Assembly: GCA_964500515.1 (NCBI GenBank)
Contig: CAZCNE010000003.1
Coordinates: 69,019-133,018, forward strand
Reading direction: 5' to 3'
Source of the DNA: Altimarinus sp964500515
Lineage (GTDB): Bacteria; Patescibacteriota; Gracilibacteria; BD1-5; UBA6164
Length of the DNA stretch: 64,000 nt
Notes under the pieces: model-generated
The model's database searches: none
Told to the model about the DNA's origin: nothing
Seen by the model: only the letters and a program-made list of their open reading frames with translations
Shown here: piece by piece, positions 50,766 through 63,112 of the stretch
Position numbering within the stretch: the first letter of the stretch is position 1
Layout: the number at the start of each line of letters is the position of its first letter
Position numbers and translations under genes: made by a program

Positions 50766-50842
50766 TGGTGGAGCCTAAGGGGTTCGAACCCTTGACCCCC
50801 TGCTTGCAAAGCAGGTGCTCTAGCCAACTGAGCTAAGGCCCC
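50766..50842 (-). tRNA. tRNA-Ala (UGC)
   Basis: A 77-nt cloverleaf with acceptor GGGGCCT/AGGCTCC (one G-U pair), encoded CCA and anticodon loop TTTGCAA. Confidence 0.95.
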
Positions 50843-50863
50843 AAAATAAAATCTTAAAAAATC

Positions 50864-50918
50864 AAAATTTGTTTTTATTTTTTGTACAATAATTTTCTGG
50901 CAGGGACGACGGGGCTCG
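50864..50918. repeat. Partial duplicate of the tRNA-Asp 3' end (copy A)
   Basis: These 55 bases match 51096-51150 with one mismatch. They cover the 3' end of tRNA-Asp on the minus strand (acceptor and part of the T arm) plus 34 bases downstream of it. No complete tRNA is present here. The stretch 50919-51095 between the copies holds no gene. Confidence 0.85.
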
Positions 50919-51095
50919 TCGCTTCTGTTAAAAATTATTACATAATTTTATAACTTCAGTCGGACCTCCGGCAAATTGCTCCTACTTAGTCGCAATTTGG
51001 TCAATCGCTTCCTATTTTCATTTCATTCAAATAGTGTGCTCTTGACTTCCCTCCTTTCGAGCCCCTTATTTTTAAAATAAAGAAACCCTAAAAGT

Positions 51096-51150
51096 AAAAT
51101 TTGTTTTTATTTTTTGTACAATAATTTTCTGGCGGGGACGACGGGGCTCG
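51096..51150. repeat. tRNA-Asp 3' end and flank (copy B, in the intact tRNA)
   Basis: Second member of the direct repeat. It ends inside the intact tRNA-Asp. The 232-base offset and the fact that the repeat includes the tRNA 3' end are typical of a tRNA used as an integration site or of a local duplication. Confidence 0.85.
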
Positions 51151-51207
51151 AACCCGCGACCTCAGCAGTGACAGTGCTGCGCTCTAAACCAACTGAGCTA
51201 CGCCCCC
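51130..51207 (-). tRNA. tRNA-Asp (GUC)
   Basis: A 78-nt cloverleaf with acceptor GGGGGCG/CGTCCCC (one G-U pair), discriminator G, encoded CCA and anticodon loop CTGTCAC. Confidence 0.93.
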
Positions 51208-51368
51208 AAAAAATCACACTTAATATTTTAAGTGAAATGAATTATATAAAATATTTTATATTTTGCAAATTTTTTTAAATAAATTTGAAATATTAGTTTT
51301 TTAAATATAATGAAAATCACTTTTTAAATGAATTAGTAAACTATTTTAATTATAAAAATATAATAATA

Positions 51369-52742
51369 ATGGTAAAAAAAGATTCTACAAAGAATAAAAA
51401 AACTAGAAATCAGATTGAAGAAGTTGATTTAAATGATTTGGATTTAAATGAAAATAATATGGATGATTTTGATTATGAAGATGATTTTGATAACGAATGA
51501 GATTTTGAAGATGATTTGATTGATTCTCCTTTAGATGATGAAAATAATTCTGAATTTATTGTTGGAAAAACAAAAGATAAGTGAATCAAAAAAATTCCAA
51601 TTGATAGAAATAAAGATAAAAGAAGAGTTGGAAAATGATTAAAAAAGTTTATTGATATTAGTATTGATCCAAAAATCCTTGAGTGAATGTCTGAAGAAGT
51701 TCAAGAATTAATGAAAAAAGGAAAAAAAGAATGAAAAATCACACAAGATGAAATCTTGGCAGCAATTCCAAATGCTGAAGATGATATTGATTTACTTGAT
51801 GAAGTCTATACAAGATTTTTGCAATTAAAAATTGATATAGTTGATAATTTAGAAAAAGAAAGTTTGTTTGATTTAGAAAAATCTATAAAAAATGATAAAA
51901 CAACTATTTCTTTATCTGAAATTAGTGATGATTCTATAAGAATGTATTTAAATGAAATATGAAGAGTTCCTTTATTGACACAAGAAGAAGAAGTTGAACT
52001 TGGAAAAAGAGTTATTGCTTGAGATCAAGAAGCAAGAAAAAAACTTGCAGCAGCAAATTTAAGATTAGTTGTATCAATTGCAAAAAAATATATGTGAAGA
52101 TGACTTTGACTTCTTGATTTGATTCAAGAGTGAAATGTTTGACTTTTTAGAGCTGTTGATAAATTTGATCCAAACAAGTGATTTAAATTTTCAACATATG
52201 CAACTTGGTGGATAAGACAATGAGTAACTAGATCTATAGCTGATCAAGCAAGAACAATAAGAGTTCCTGTTCATATGATAGAAACAATCAATAAATTCAC
52301 TCATACTTATAGAAGACTTACTCAAGAGCTTACTCGTGAACCATTAATGGAAGAATTAGCAACAGAACTTGATATGGATATAAGAAAAGTAAGACAAATT
52401 ATGAGAATTAGTCAAGATATTCTTAGTATTGATGCTCCTGTTTGATCAGAAGAAGATACTTCACTTTGAGATTTTATTGAAGATGATAAAAATCCAAGTC
52501 CAGATGAACAAACAAATATGAGATTACTAAAAGATAATTTATATGAAATGCTTGATTTTTTAACTCAAAGAGAAAGAAAAATAATAATTATGAGATTTGG
52601 TCTTGATGGATGAGATATTCACACACTAGAAGAAGTATGAAAAGAATTTTGAGTAACAAGAGAAAGAATCAGACAAATAGAAAGTAAAACACTAGAAAAA
52701 CTAAAAGAACATCCAAATGCTGATAAAATAAGATTTTTTTAA
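51369..52742 (+). CDS. rpoD: Primary RNA polymerase sigma factor RpoD
   Basis: A 457-aa sigma-70. Residues 1-95 are highly acidic (region 1.1-like). Region 1.2 is near 195 (RMYLNEIGRVPLLTQEEEVE). Region 2 has LRLVVSIAKKYMGRGLGLLD, DLIQEGNVGLFRAVDKF and FSTYATWWIRQ, region 3 PVHMIETINK, and region 4 RFGLDGGDIHTLEEVGKEF and VTRERIRQIE. The UGG of ATWWIRQ contrasts with UGA at glycine positions in the same gene, ruling out UGA as Trp. It is convergent with the pseudouridine synthase, with only 2 bases between stops. Confidence 0.97.
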
Positions 52743-52744
52743 AA

Positions 52745-53650
52745 TTAAATATAATTTTTTATAATTTTTTTCATATCGTTTTTTAAGTCTCAAGTAATTT
52801 CAAAATTTTTTCAATACAATAAAAAATTTAACTTATAAGAATGTAAAGCCTGTCTATCAAGTCAGTATTTTTCATATGCTTCTTTATTTGTTTTAATATC
52901 TCAATAAGTTTTATCTCAAATAATCGGATATCAAATACTTGCTAAATGAACTCTTAGTTGATGAGTTCTTCAAGTTTCTAATTTTAATTCCAGAAGTGAA
53001 TATTTATCATCTATATAATCCAAAACTTTTCAATAAGTCAAAGCTATTTTAGGATTTATAGGATTTTTTGTTGTCATTTTTGTCTTATCAGAAGAATGAC
53101 GACCAATATATGATTCTATTTTAAATTCTTTTTCTTTTATTATTCAATAAACTATTGCTAAATAATATTTTTCTATTTCTCTTTTTTTAAATATTTCTTG
53201 TAAATATTTCATCATTTTATCATTTTTTGCAATTAAAATTAATCAAGATGTATCTTTGTCAAGTCTATGAACAATTCATGGTCTCTCTATTCATCAAATT
53301 CAAGCTAAATCTTTTGTATGGTAAAGCAAAGCATTTACCAAAGTTCATGATTTTCATTTTTCTCAAGGAGTTGGATGTGTAATTATTCAGGCATCCTTAT
53401 TAATTATAATTAAATTTTTATCTTCATAAACTATATCTAATTCTATATTTTCAGCTTTTATAAAAGATTTTTCAATATTTATAATAATTTCTAATTCATC
53501 TTTTATATTTAATTTAATATTTTTTTTAATAATTTTTGAATTAACTCTTACATCTCATCTATCAATAATTTTCTGAATATATGATCTTGAAAAATCTTGA
53601 AAAAGAGTTGATAAATAAATATCAACTCTAATTGTTTTCTCTATAAACAC
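52745..53650 (-). CDS. RluA/RluD-family pseudouridine synthase
   Basis: A 301-aa enzyme with an S4-like RNA-binding N-terminus (RVDIYLSTLFQDFSRSYIQ, VRVNSKIIKKN) and a catalytic domain with the signature HRLDKDTSGLILIAK (catalytic Asp in RLDKDTSG) and LKLETGRTHQLRVHLASIG. The start is taken as GTG at 53650 because no in-frame ATG fits the domain start. It could be RluD, RluC or a tRNA-specific relative. Confidence 0.88.
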
Positions 53651-53685
53651 ACAAAAAATATATCTCAAAAATAAATTTTTATAAA

Positions 53686-54090
53686 TTAAAGTCAAAACTG
53701 ACTCTTTAAGTCATCTATTTGTTCTTTGTCTTTATTTTCTTTTTCTTTTGTTTCTTTCTCTATTTTATAAATATCTCATAATTGTAGCCGTTCTTTTTGC
53801 TGTTTTGAAAGTAATTTCTTTATATCATCTGGATGTTCTTTTGATAATTCTTTAAACTTTTCTCTCTCTTCTATAAAAACTTTAGCAAGCTCATCAAATT
53901 GAAACTGAGAAAGAGTAGGAACTGCATCAACAACTCTTTTTTTCTCAGAAGTATTTAATGATAAACTATGTTTCAATAAATCAAGAAACTTATTTTCATC
54001 TACTTCAACAGAATCCGAATGAAGCTTTATCATAGCTAAAATCATTTTATCAACTTCATTTTCTGTAATTAAAATATTTCAATCTGACAT
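53686..54090 (-). CDS. Conserved-looking soluble protein, unknown
   Basis: A 134-aa helical, charged protein. The central stretch VPTLSQFQFDELAKVFIEE followed by HPDDIKKLLSKQQKERL suggests a defined helical domain, and the C-terminus is a Lys/Glu-rich tail. There is no membrane segment. I recall similar short proteins in Patescibacteria but no function. It lies 35 bases upstream of the pseudouridine synthase on the same strand. Confidence 0.7.
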
Positions 54091-54229
54091 ATTTTAGATT
54101 AAATAATTATTAAATTGATAATAAAATTATAACTATTTTTTTTAAATATCAATTTTTTTTGTAAAATGATTTTTTTTTTATATAATACCTTAAGTTTTTA
54201 AATGTATTATTTTTATAAATTAAAATACC

Positions 54230-55672
54230 GTGGGATTTAAAACAAAGAAATTAGCTAACAAAATTAATTCTTGATGAAACAAAAAATCTTGAGTAAAAAA
54301 AATTACATATATAGCAAGTTTTTTTTCTATTTTCTTGATTTTATTTTTTTGATACTTAATTTTAAACGCATTTAAATCATTTGATTTCAGTTTAAATGGT
54401 CTAGTAAATAACTTTTCTGTTATTGATTTAAGCAAAGAAAAAAAGGATGTAAAAATAAATTTTTTAATTACATGAAGATGAGGTTGAAACCATGATGCTC
54501 CAAATTTAACTGATTCAATTATTCTACTTTGATTAAATCTAAATAAATGAACAATTATAATGTTATCTATTCCTAGAGATTTGTATGTAAAAAGATGAGA
54601 AAATGCATATTGAAAAATAAATGAAATTTATGCTTATTCTCTTAATAAAAATAAAAAAGATGAAGATAAAGCTATGTGAGACTTAAAAAATAAAATTTCT
54701 CAAATTACTGGTGAAAAAATTGATTATTACCTAAATATAGATTTTGCTTGATTTAAAGCTATTATTGATATGCTTTGATGAGTTAGTGTTGATGTAGAAG
54801 AAAATATTTATGATAGTACTTACCCAACACCTTCATGAGGATATACAACTTTTACATTAAAAAAATGAACTTGGACTCTTGATTGAGAAACTGCTTTAAA
54901 ATACGCTAGAAGTAGGCATTCTACAAGTGATTTTGATAGATCATTAAGACAACAAAAACTGATTTCAGCAATGAAAGATAAAATAATTTCTGAATGATAT
55001 TTATCAAATTTATGAAAGATTAAAGATTTATACACTACTGCAAAACCTTATTTTAAAACAGATATTACTTTGGATTGAATAATTAAACTTGTTAGTAATT
55101 ATTGAAAAATTGCAAACAATTCTCAAATCATATCTCTAAATTTAAACAATACATGCTATTATAATTCTCCTAATTGTTCTGCTTGATGATTTTTATATAA
55201 TCCTCCAATGGCGAATTTTTGATGAGCTTCTGTTCTTATTCCAAATTGAACTACTTGAACAAAAAATCTAGAAAAATACGATGAAATCCAAAAATTTAGC
55301 AATTTTGTGTTTAATTATTCAGATATGTTTACAGAAAAACAAGAAATAAATATTTTTTATACTTGATCATCAAAAAAAATTGCTTGGGATTTAGTGGAAG
55401 GATTAAAACAAAATTGATTTAGTTTTCCTAAAAAAAATTACATTTGACTAACAGAAACTTGAAGTTATAATAATACAACCGTTTATTATAATAATATTTG
55501 AGAAAACTCAAAAACTTTGGATGCTTTAAAAACTATTTTAAACTGAGAATACAAAGAAATAAATTTGCCTATCTTTTCTAAAGATCCAAATACCAGAATA
55601 GAAATAATTTTATGAGATGATTTTAATGAAGTTTACAACTTAAATTGAACCTGATCAACTAACATTAATTAA
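54230..55672 (+). CDS. LytR-CpsA-Psr (LCP) family glycopolymer transferase
   Basis: A 480-aa protein. Its membrane anchor is at about residues 23-45. LCP signatures are LITGRGGGNHDAPNLTDSII, IMLSIPRDLYV, YYLNIDFAGFKAIIDMLGGV, VDVEEN and ALKYARSRHSTSDFDRSLRQ. A C-terminal LytR_C-like domain follows at about 365-410 (INIFYTGSSKKIAWDLVEGL). LCP proteins attach lipid-linked glycopolymers to peptidoglycan or proteins. The start is GTG 54230, because an in-frame TAA lies just upstream. It is 6 bases from PBP1A. Confidence 0.9.
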
Positions 55673-55678
55673 TAATTT

Positions 55679-58600
55679 ATGAATAAATATAAAAGAAATT
55701 CTAACAATTTTATAAAATTTTCTAGAAAACCTATAAAAATCAAAGAAAAAAATAGTAAAAACTTGAAAAAAATTATTGTATATTTCATAACATTTCTATC
55801 ATTTTGATTTTTAGTTATGTTAATAATTTTTTATATCAAGTTTATTATGCCTTTACCTGATGTAAGAAAACTAGATAGTTTAAATCTTGCAAAATCATCC
55901 ATAATATATGACAGAGATTGAAATGAATTATACAAAATTTATAAGGAAAATAGAACATATATAAGTTTTGATAAAATTTCTAAAAATATGATAAATGCTT
56001 TGATTGCTTGAGAAGATAAAACTTTTTTAAAAAATACTTGAGTTGATTTTAGAAGAATGGTTTGAGCAATTGTATATTTTATTATATGAAAAACAGATAA
56101 AGTTGAATGAACATCCACAATAACCCAACAACTTATAAGAAATACTTTGATTGAAAACAGAAGTTCAAAAGAAACAATCAATGATAAAATAGAGAGAAAA
56201 ATAAAAGAAGTTTATCTTTCTTATAAATTAAGCTCTTCTCTTTCAAAGGAAAAGATTTTAGAATTGTATTTAAATAAAATTGATTTTTGAAGTAATTCTT
56301 ATTGAATCGAACAAGCCTCAAAAACTTTTTTTGGAAAATCAGCAAAAGATTTAACTATTTTAGAAGCTTCTATTTTGGCTTCTTTACCAAAATGACCTAC
56401 ATACTATTCTCCATATACTCATGCAGATAGAGTTTTATGATATGTATATTTTTATAAAAAATGAGAAAAAGATCAAACAAAAATTATTTCTGAGAAAGAT
56501 AAAGAGTCAAACATAGAAAAAGTAAATTTACTTACTAATTATATAAAATGATTTAAATCAAAAAAAATTTCTTCTACATCTAATGTAATTTGTTGATTAG
56601 AAAAAAAATACCACAAAAATTGAGTAATTGATATTGATTGAGATTCTTGTGGTGTAATTGAATACAACAAACTTTTAGATTTTCTAAACAGTATAAGGAT
56701 TGAAGATGAATGAAATTATATAGAATATCAAACATGAAGAAAAGATTTTATATTACAAAGAATGCTTGAAGATTCATATATAGATTTCACTGAATATACA
56801 AATTCAATAATAAAATCTATTTGATATAAATTTAATAAAAATGTGGAAAAAATTAATGCTGCGCATTTTGTTATGTATATAAAAGAATATTTAGAAAAAA
56901 AATATTGAAAAGAATTTATTACTTCAGGTTGACTTAGAATATACACAACAATTGATCCTAAACTTCAAGCTAAAGCTGAAGAACTTATTAATTCATATTG
57001 AGCATCAAACGAAAAAAGATTTAATGCAAAAAATTCTGCATTAATTAGTTTAGATAATGAAAGATGAGAAATTTTAGCAATGGTTTGATGAAGAAATTAT
57101 TTTAACGAAGAACAAGATTGAAATGTAAATATGATTACTTCAAAACTACAACCTTGATCAAGTTTTAAACCTTTTGTTTATGCTAATGCAATTGATAATA
57201 GTACAATTTGATCAAAAACACCTATTTTTGATTTAAAAACAAAATTTCCTTGATGATATTCTCCTTCAAATTTTGATTGAAAATTTTATTGACTTATGAA
57301 TGTTTCAACAGCGCTTAACAGCAGTAGAAATATTCCAGCAATAAAAATGGTTTATTTATGATGATGAGAAAAAAAACTCGTTGAATTTACTAAAAAATTG
57401 TGATTTACAAATATATATGATGACTGAAGATATGGTTGATCAATTTGACTTTGAACAGCTGAAATTACTCCTTTAGAAATGGCTAGTGCTTTCAGTGTCT
57501 TTGCAAATTTGTGAAAGAAAAAAGAAATTTCTCCTATTTTAAAAATTCTTGATTCAAAATGACTTGTTGTTGAAGAAAAAAAAGCAAATGAATGAGAACA
57601 AGTTATTGATAGTAGTACCGCATATATTATTAATCATGTATTAAGTGATTCATCAACAAGACCATCAACTTGGAATAAATATATAACTATGGGTGATAGA
57701 AAATCAACAGCAAAAACTTGAACTTCAACTAAACAGTACGAAAAAAATTGAAAAAAAATTAAGCTTCCTAGAGATTTATGGACAGTTTGATACACTCCTC
57801 AAATAACTACAGTTGTTTGGGCTTGAAATACAGACTGAAAGGAAGTTAATATGAGTTGAGATTGACTTAATGCTGCTTGACCTATTCGGAGAGATTTTAT
57901 GAATTTTGCACATAAAGATAAAGAAAAAAGATTTTGGAACAAACCCGGTTCTGTAAAAGAAATATTAATTTCTAGATTAACATGATTTCCTATTCAATGA
58001 TGAGCTTGAAATCTAACAGATTTATCACTGTTTAAAAATATTCCATCTTGAACTGGTTCTTGATTAAAAGTTATAAAAGTTGACGCTTTGTGTAACTGAA
58101 AAGTTACCGAATTAACTCCTAATGCAGCTATAAAAGATATTTATGTTGTTGATTTTGATGCATTGTTAACATACAATGAGGCTTGGAAAGATCCTGTTAG
58201 AATTTGGGTAACTAGTTGAGGATATAAAACAATGTTCTGAAATATTATTGATACATCAGAAACAATAAAAAATACTCCTTGTGATAGAGAAGAAAATCCT
58301 GATATTTGAAATATACAAATAGCATCTAGATATTCAAATAAACTAAGTACTTGATTAAATAAAATTGAATTTGCTTATAATAGTGATTCTCCAATAATTA
58401 AGATTGATATTTTACTTGATGATTCAAAAGTTGATGAAATTATTCTACCATGAAAAACTAAATGATCATATGCTTGAAATATAAAAATTCCTGAAGAATA
58501 TAGTTGAGTTTATGATTTAACTCTAAGGGCTGTAAACAAAAAATATTATTCAGTTAATGATACAAAGCAAGTTGAAATAATTAGTGTAAGTTGAAATTCT

Positions 58601-58963
58601 ACAAATATTAGTAACACCAATAATTCAAATAATTCTTCTTCATGAAGTAAAAATGATAAGGATAATAAAGAAAATAATAATTCTACTTTTAGTTTAAAAA
58701 TCACAAATCCAAGTGATTGATCAATAAAATTATATCCTTTTCAACAATTTAATTTAAGATGAGAAGTAACAAGTGATGAAAATATAGAATCAATAAATAT
58801 ATATGTTAACTGAAAATTAGTAAAATCATGAATAAAAGATAAAAGTTTTGTTTATTTATTATCTACTAGTGGTTTAGTTTCATGAAATCATAATATTGAA
58901 GTTGAAGTTATTTTATCAAATTGAGATAAAACCAATAAAAGAATTAGTTTAGAAATATTATAA
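55679..58963 (+). CDS. Bifunctional penicillin-binding protein 1A
   Basis: A 1094-aa class A PBP. The membrane helix is at about 37-60. The GT51 domain has GEDKTFLKNTGVDF, GTSTITQQLIRN and LNKIDFGSNSYGIEQASKTF. The transpeptidase has SSFK (in LQPGSSFKPFVYA), SRN (in ALNSSRNIPA) and KTGTS. The C-terminus adds a Ser/Asn-rich linker and two Ig-like beta domains (about residues 860-1094), beyond the usual PBP1A length. It polymerises and cross-links peptidoglycan, confirming a murein wall. It is co-transcribed with the LCP gene. Confidence 0.93.
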
Positions 58964-59004
58964 ATAAGTATTTTAAACTTTAAAAATTGTCAAGTCATTT
59001 TTTT

Positions 59005-59038
59005 AAAAAACTCTGCTAAAAGCTAGAGTTTTTTTTAT
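59005..59038 (+). terminator. Intrinsic terminator after PBP1A
   Basis: An AACTCT-GCT/AGC-TAGAGTT stem with an AAAA loop is followed by eight or more T. Confidence 0.75.
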
Positions 59039-59085
59039 ATATATGATATATTTATATATAGATTAAAATATTTAATAATATTAAT

Positions 59086-60435
59086 GTGAAACTTTTAAAT
59101 TTAAAAAACATAGTAGATAAATCCAGATCAAAAATAGTTCCCTCAAGTAAAAATATTGGGGATTTATTTAGTGTCTCTTCCTGAGGAAATAGAAAAAATC
59201 AGAAAATAAATGACATAGATTCTGATTTAAATATTGTAAATAAACAAACTGATAATTCATATACTGTAACATTTATAAATGATATAATTTTAAATGCTTT
59301 GAGACTCTGAGCATCTGATATCCATATTGAACCAAGAGAAAAAATACTTAGAGTAAGATTAAGAATTGACTGAAATTTTATAAAATATAAGGATTTCCCT
59401 ATAGGTGAAAAAGATTGATTTATTGCAAGAATAAAAATTATGTCTTACTTGAGAATTGATGAACACAGACTTCCTCAAGACTGAAAAATAAACTATAAGC
59501 TGTATGCAGGAAAAAGTGTGGACTTAAGAGTTTCTATAATCCCAACTATTTATGGTGAAAAATGTGTTATAAGAATACTTAAAAAAGATGATAAACCACC
59601 TGAACTAAAAGATTTGTGAATTTTGCCATACAATATGGTAACTATAAAAAAGCACTTAAAAGATAATTTTTGAATGATTTTAGCTGTTTGACCTACTTGA
59701 TCTTGAAAATCTACAACTTTATTTTCTTTGCTTTCTCAATTTAATCCAGAAGAAAATAATATTTCTACTTTAGAAGATCCAGTAGAATATAGAATAAATT
59801 GAGTAAATCACACTCAAATAAATCCTATTATTAATTTTACATTTGCAAATTGATTAAGATCACTATTAAGACAGGATCCTGATATAATAATGGTTTGAGA
59901 AATAAGAGATGAAGAAACTGCAAAGCTTGCAATCGAGGCAAGTATTACAGGTCATATAGTTTTTTCCACCCTACATACAAATTCAGCAGCACATACAATT
60001 CAAAGATTAATAAACTTATGAATTGACCCTCTTTTAATTACATCTTCTTTAAGATTTATAGTTTCTCAAAGATTATGAAGAAAATTGTGCGTAAACTGTA
60101 AAATTTGATATAAACCGGATGATAGAATAAAACAATATATTATTTGAAAAGTGTGAAAATTTATTAAAAATAAAAATGATATAACTTTATTTAAAGCAAA
60201 AGAATGATGATGTGAAAACTGTTCACACCTATGATACAAATGAAGAATTTGATTTTTTGAATTACTAGAAATTACAGAAAAAATGGAAGAAGTAATTTTA
60301 AAACAATGAAATAGAAATGAAATTGAAGATTTAGCTATTTCAGAGTGAATGGTAACAATCAAAGAAGATGCTTTGATAAAAGTAGTTTTGTGAGAAACTA
60401 GTATTGAAGAAGTTTTATATGTTATATGAAATTAA
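59086..60435 (+). CDS. PilB/GspE-type secretion ATPase, short form
   Basis: A 449-aa hexameric motor ATPase that drives type IV pilus or type II secretion assembly. GASDIHIEPRE, VRLRIDG, LPQDGKI, Walker A AVGPTGSGKSTTL (about residues 203-215, all glycines UGA), STLEDPVE, GLRSLLRQDPDIIMVGEIRD and TGHIVFSTLHTN are canonical. A four-cysteine zinc site (CVNC and CENC) follows. The N-terminal MshEN region is almost absent. Start is GTG 59086; the ATG two bases earlier is out of frame. Confidence 0.93.
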
Positions 60436-60454
60436 TTAATAAATATTATAAAAA

Positions 60455-60607
60455 ATGACAAGAAATTGATTAGATAAATTTTTTAATGAACAAAATTGTG
60501 GAGAATTACCAGAAAAATTAAATGAAATTGAAGTTGATATTTCTCCTAAATATATGAATGCTTTTAATACTTTTAGGGAAAATATTTTATCAACAATAGA
60601 ACAATAA
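60455..60607 (+). CDS. 50-residue protein, unknown
   Basis: An acidic, helical micro-protein that starts MTRNGLDKFFNEQNCGELPE and ends NTFRENILSTIEQ, with one cysteine and one UGA glycine. It lies 20 bases after the PilB-like gene and before the sortase. It is not recognised and may be a small partner of the secretion ATPase. Confidence 0.5.
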
Positions 60608-60678
60608 ATAGCTTTTGCATAAAAAAATTATTTATGGTAAAATAAAACAAAAACAAATATAAAAATAAAAACAAAAAA

Positions 60679-61644
60679 ATGAAAAAAGAAATAGATATAT
60701 TAAATGAAATAAATTTTTCTAATCCAGAAAATATCTTTGAAAATGATTTTGCAAACAAATCATTTAATGAAATTCTTGAAGAAAAAATAAATATAGACTT
60801 GGATAATTCTAAATTAGAAGATTATGAAGTTTTAAAAAAATATTTGGAAACTGAAGAAAAATGATGAATTAAAAATATTGTAAATTTTGTGTTTAAATAT
60901 ACTCTTACATCAAGTTTTATATTTTTATTACTTCTTGTTAGCACAAATTATGAAGCATATACAAATATTTTAAAAAGTTATTTTCAAAAAGAAAAAATGC
61001 AAGAAATCAATAATTCTTTAATTAATTCTGTAAAAGCTTCAAATATCACAGAAAAAACTAATAAAGATTTTAAAAGTTCTGAAAATAATAATAAAAGTTT
61101 AGTTAAGTCTATTGAAAGTAGTATTGATAAATCTGTTTATAGCTTTACAAAATTTAATGATGAAAATCCAAGTCTTGATATAGAAATAACTCCATATGAC
61201 AACAGAATTATAATTCCAAAAATTTGAAAAAATATTCCATTAGTTGATATAAAAAATAGAGTTGTGTCATGACAATACGAATTAAATAATATATTTATGG
61301 AAGAATTAGAAAAATGAGTAGTAAGATATCCTTGAAGTTCAAAACCATGAGAATTATGAAATTCTTTTATTTTTTGACACTCTTCCAATTTTCCTTGGAT
61401 AAAATGAAATTATAATGAAGTATTTGCATTGCTTGATAAATTAGAAAATGATGATGAAATAATTATTTACTATGAACAAAAAAAGTACATTTACAAAATT
61501 AACGAAAAATCTGTAGTAAAGCCATGAGATGTTTGAATTTTTAAATCAAATAATGATAAAGCTCAAGTAATGGTAATGACATGTCGGCCTATTTGAACAA
61601 CTTTAAACAGACTCGTTGTAACTTGAGAATTAATAAAACAATAA
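60679..61644 (+). CDS. Sortase with long cytoplasmic N-terminus
   Basis: Transpeptidase that anchors surface proteins. The 321-aa protein has an acidic cytoplasmic segment (1-65), a transmembrane helix (about 70-92), a Ser/Lys/Asn-rich linker and a sortase domain from about 175. The catalytic residues are His in FIFGHSSNF, Cys in MVMTCRPIGTT and Arg in LNRLVVTGEL. The GTTLNRLVV end suggests class D or E (inference). Likely clients are the large PKD and Ig-like proteins, but no clear LPxTG signal is visible in them. Confidence 0.88.
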
Positions 61645-61675
61645 AAAAAATCTTCAGAATTGAAGATTTTTTTAT
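61644..61675. terminator. Bidirectional terminator after the sortase
   Basis: An AATCTTCA/TGAAGATT hairpin with flanking A- and T-runs between convergent genes. Confidence 0.85.
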
Positions 61676-61677
61676 TG

Positions 61678-62028
61678 TTACTTTTTTACAAGACTTGGTC
61701 AAACGATAAACGAAGCTAAAGCTGGAATAAAAGCAACAATTAAATAAGCTAAAAATCATTTAATTTCTATTCCATTATATAAGTAATCAGTTACCCATAT
61801 TACAACAATTGTAACAACAAATGAAAATAAACCTAAACTCAAAATATTTAAAGGTAATCATAAAATTCTAAGAACCGTTCCCAGCAATAAATTAATCAAA
61901 GAAAGAATCAATGCAAATAATAATGCTGACATATATCAATCTTTTAAGCTTATTCATATACCTGTTCAATAATTTGCAACTAACCAAATTAAAGCTGCAG
62001 ATATAACAAAATATAGAACTGTTTTCAT
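61678..62028 (-). CDS. Phage_holin_4_2 (YvlD-like) membrane protein
   Basis: A 116-aa protein with four hydrophobic segments. INLLLGTVLRILGLPLNILSLG, then FSFVVTIVVIWVTDYL and EIKGFLAYLIVAFIPALASF, follow the family pattern closely. The family name is historic; a role in lysis is not implied. It is a second member of the same family as the protein at 33417. Confidence 0.8.
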
Positions 62029-62149
62029 ATTTTATTATTATAAAATAAACGATTTTATTATAATTGTTTTTTTTATTTATCAAAATTAAGATTGATTTTT
62101 TTATAAACATTTTTATACTAAATATAAATAATTTTTTATAAAAATTACA

Positions 62150-63106
62150 TTGAAAACACTTGTTTTATGAGTTTGAGCTTTTGGTTTTGCTATATTAAAA
62201 CACATTGCAGAAAAATATCCTAAAGATACTATTTTTGCTTATGAAAAAGATAGCTTTACTTCTTGATATTTGAGAAATTTTAGAAAACATCCTTATCTTT
62301 ATGAATGAATAAAACTTCCAAGAAATATAGTTTATATTGAAGATTTAGAAAAAACTCTTCCAAATATTGACTTACTTATAATTTCAATTCCTTGTCAATT
62401 TATTCGTGATTTTTTAAGTGAAATTAAATTATTTTTAAAACCTTGAGTCACTATTTTGAATTTATCAAAATGAATAAATAATAAAACTTTAAACACCGTA
62501 TGAGATGATTTAGCTGAAGTTTTAAAATGAATTTCATATAATTATGCTTGTTTATCATGATGAATGATTGCTTCAGATATAATAAAGTGAGATACAATTT
62601 GATGAAGTATTTGAGTTGAAAGCGAATGATTATGATTAATATTAAAAAATTATCTAGAAACCCCAATTTTTAAACTAAATTTATATACAAAAAGAGTAAA
62701 AAATACCGAACTTGCTTGAGCTTTAAAAAATATTTTTGCAATTTTTACCTGATATTATGAATGACAATGACATTGATCATCAAGTATATGATGTTTTTTT
62801 TGTGATTATTTTACAGAATATAAAAAACTTTTTACATTACTTTGATGAAATGATGATATATGATTTGATAAATATGCAGTTTGATGAGATTTAATAGCAA
62901 CTTGTTTTTGAAATTCAAGAAATAGATATTTTTGAAAATTAATTTGAAAATGAAAAACTTTAAATGAAACCTTAAAAATAATGAAAAATGAGAAAAAAAC
63001 AACTGAATGATATGAAACCTTAAAATGACTATATGAACTTGTAAAGGATAATCCAGAATTCCCTATGACAAAACATTACTGAGAAAAAATTTTATTTAAT
63101 AATTAA
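62150..63106 (+). CDS. gpsA: Glycerol-3-phosphate dehydrogenase (NAD(P)+)
   Basis: Makes sn-glycerol-3-phosphate for phospholipid synthesis. The 318-aa enzyme starts at TTG with KTLVLGVGAFGFAILKHIAE (Rossmann GxGxxG, with some UGA). It has IDLLIISIPCQFIRDFL, VTILNLSKGI, CLSGGMIASDI, and the substrate-binding NTELAGALKNIFAI and GGDLIATCFGNSRN with the conserved Lys in ALKN. It slightly lacks length at the C-terminus. dut follows after 6 bases. Confidence 0.9.
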
Positions 63107-63112
63107 TTATAT

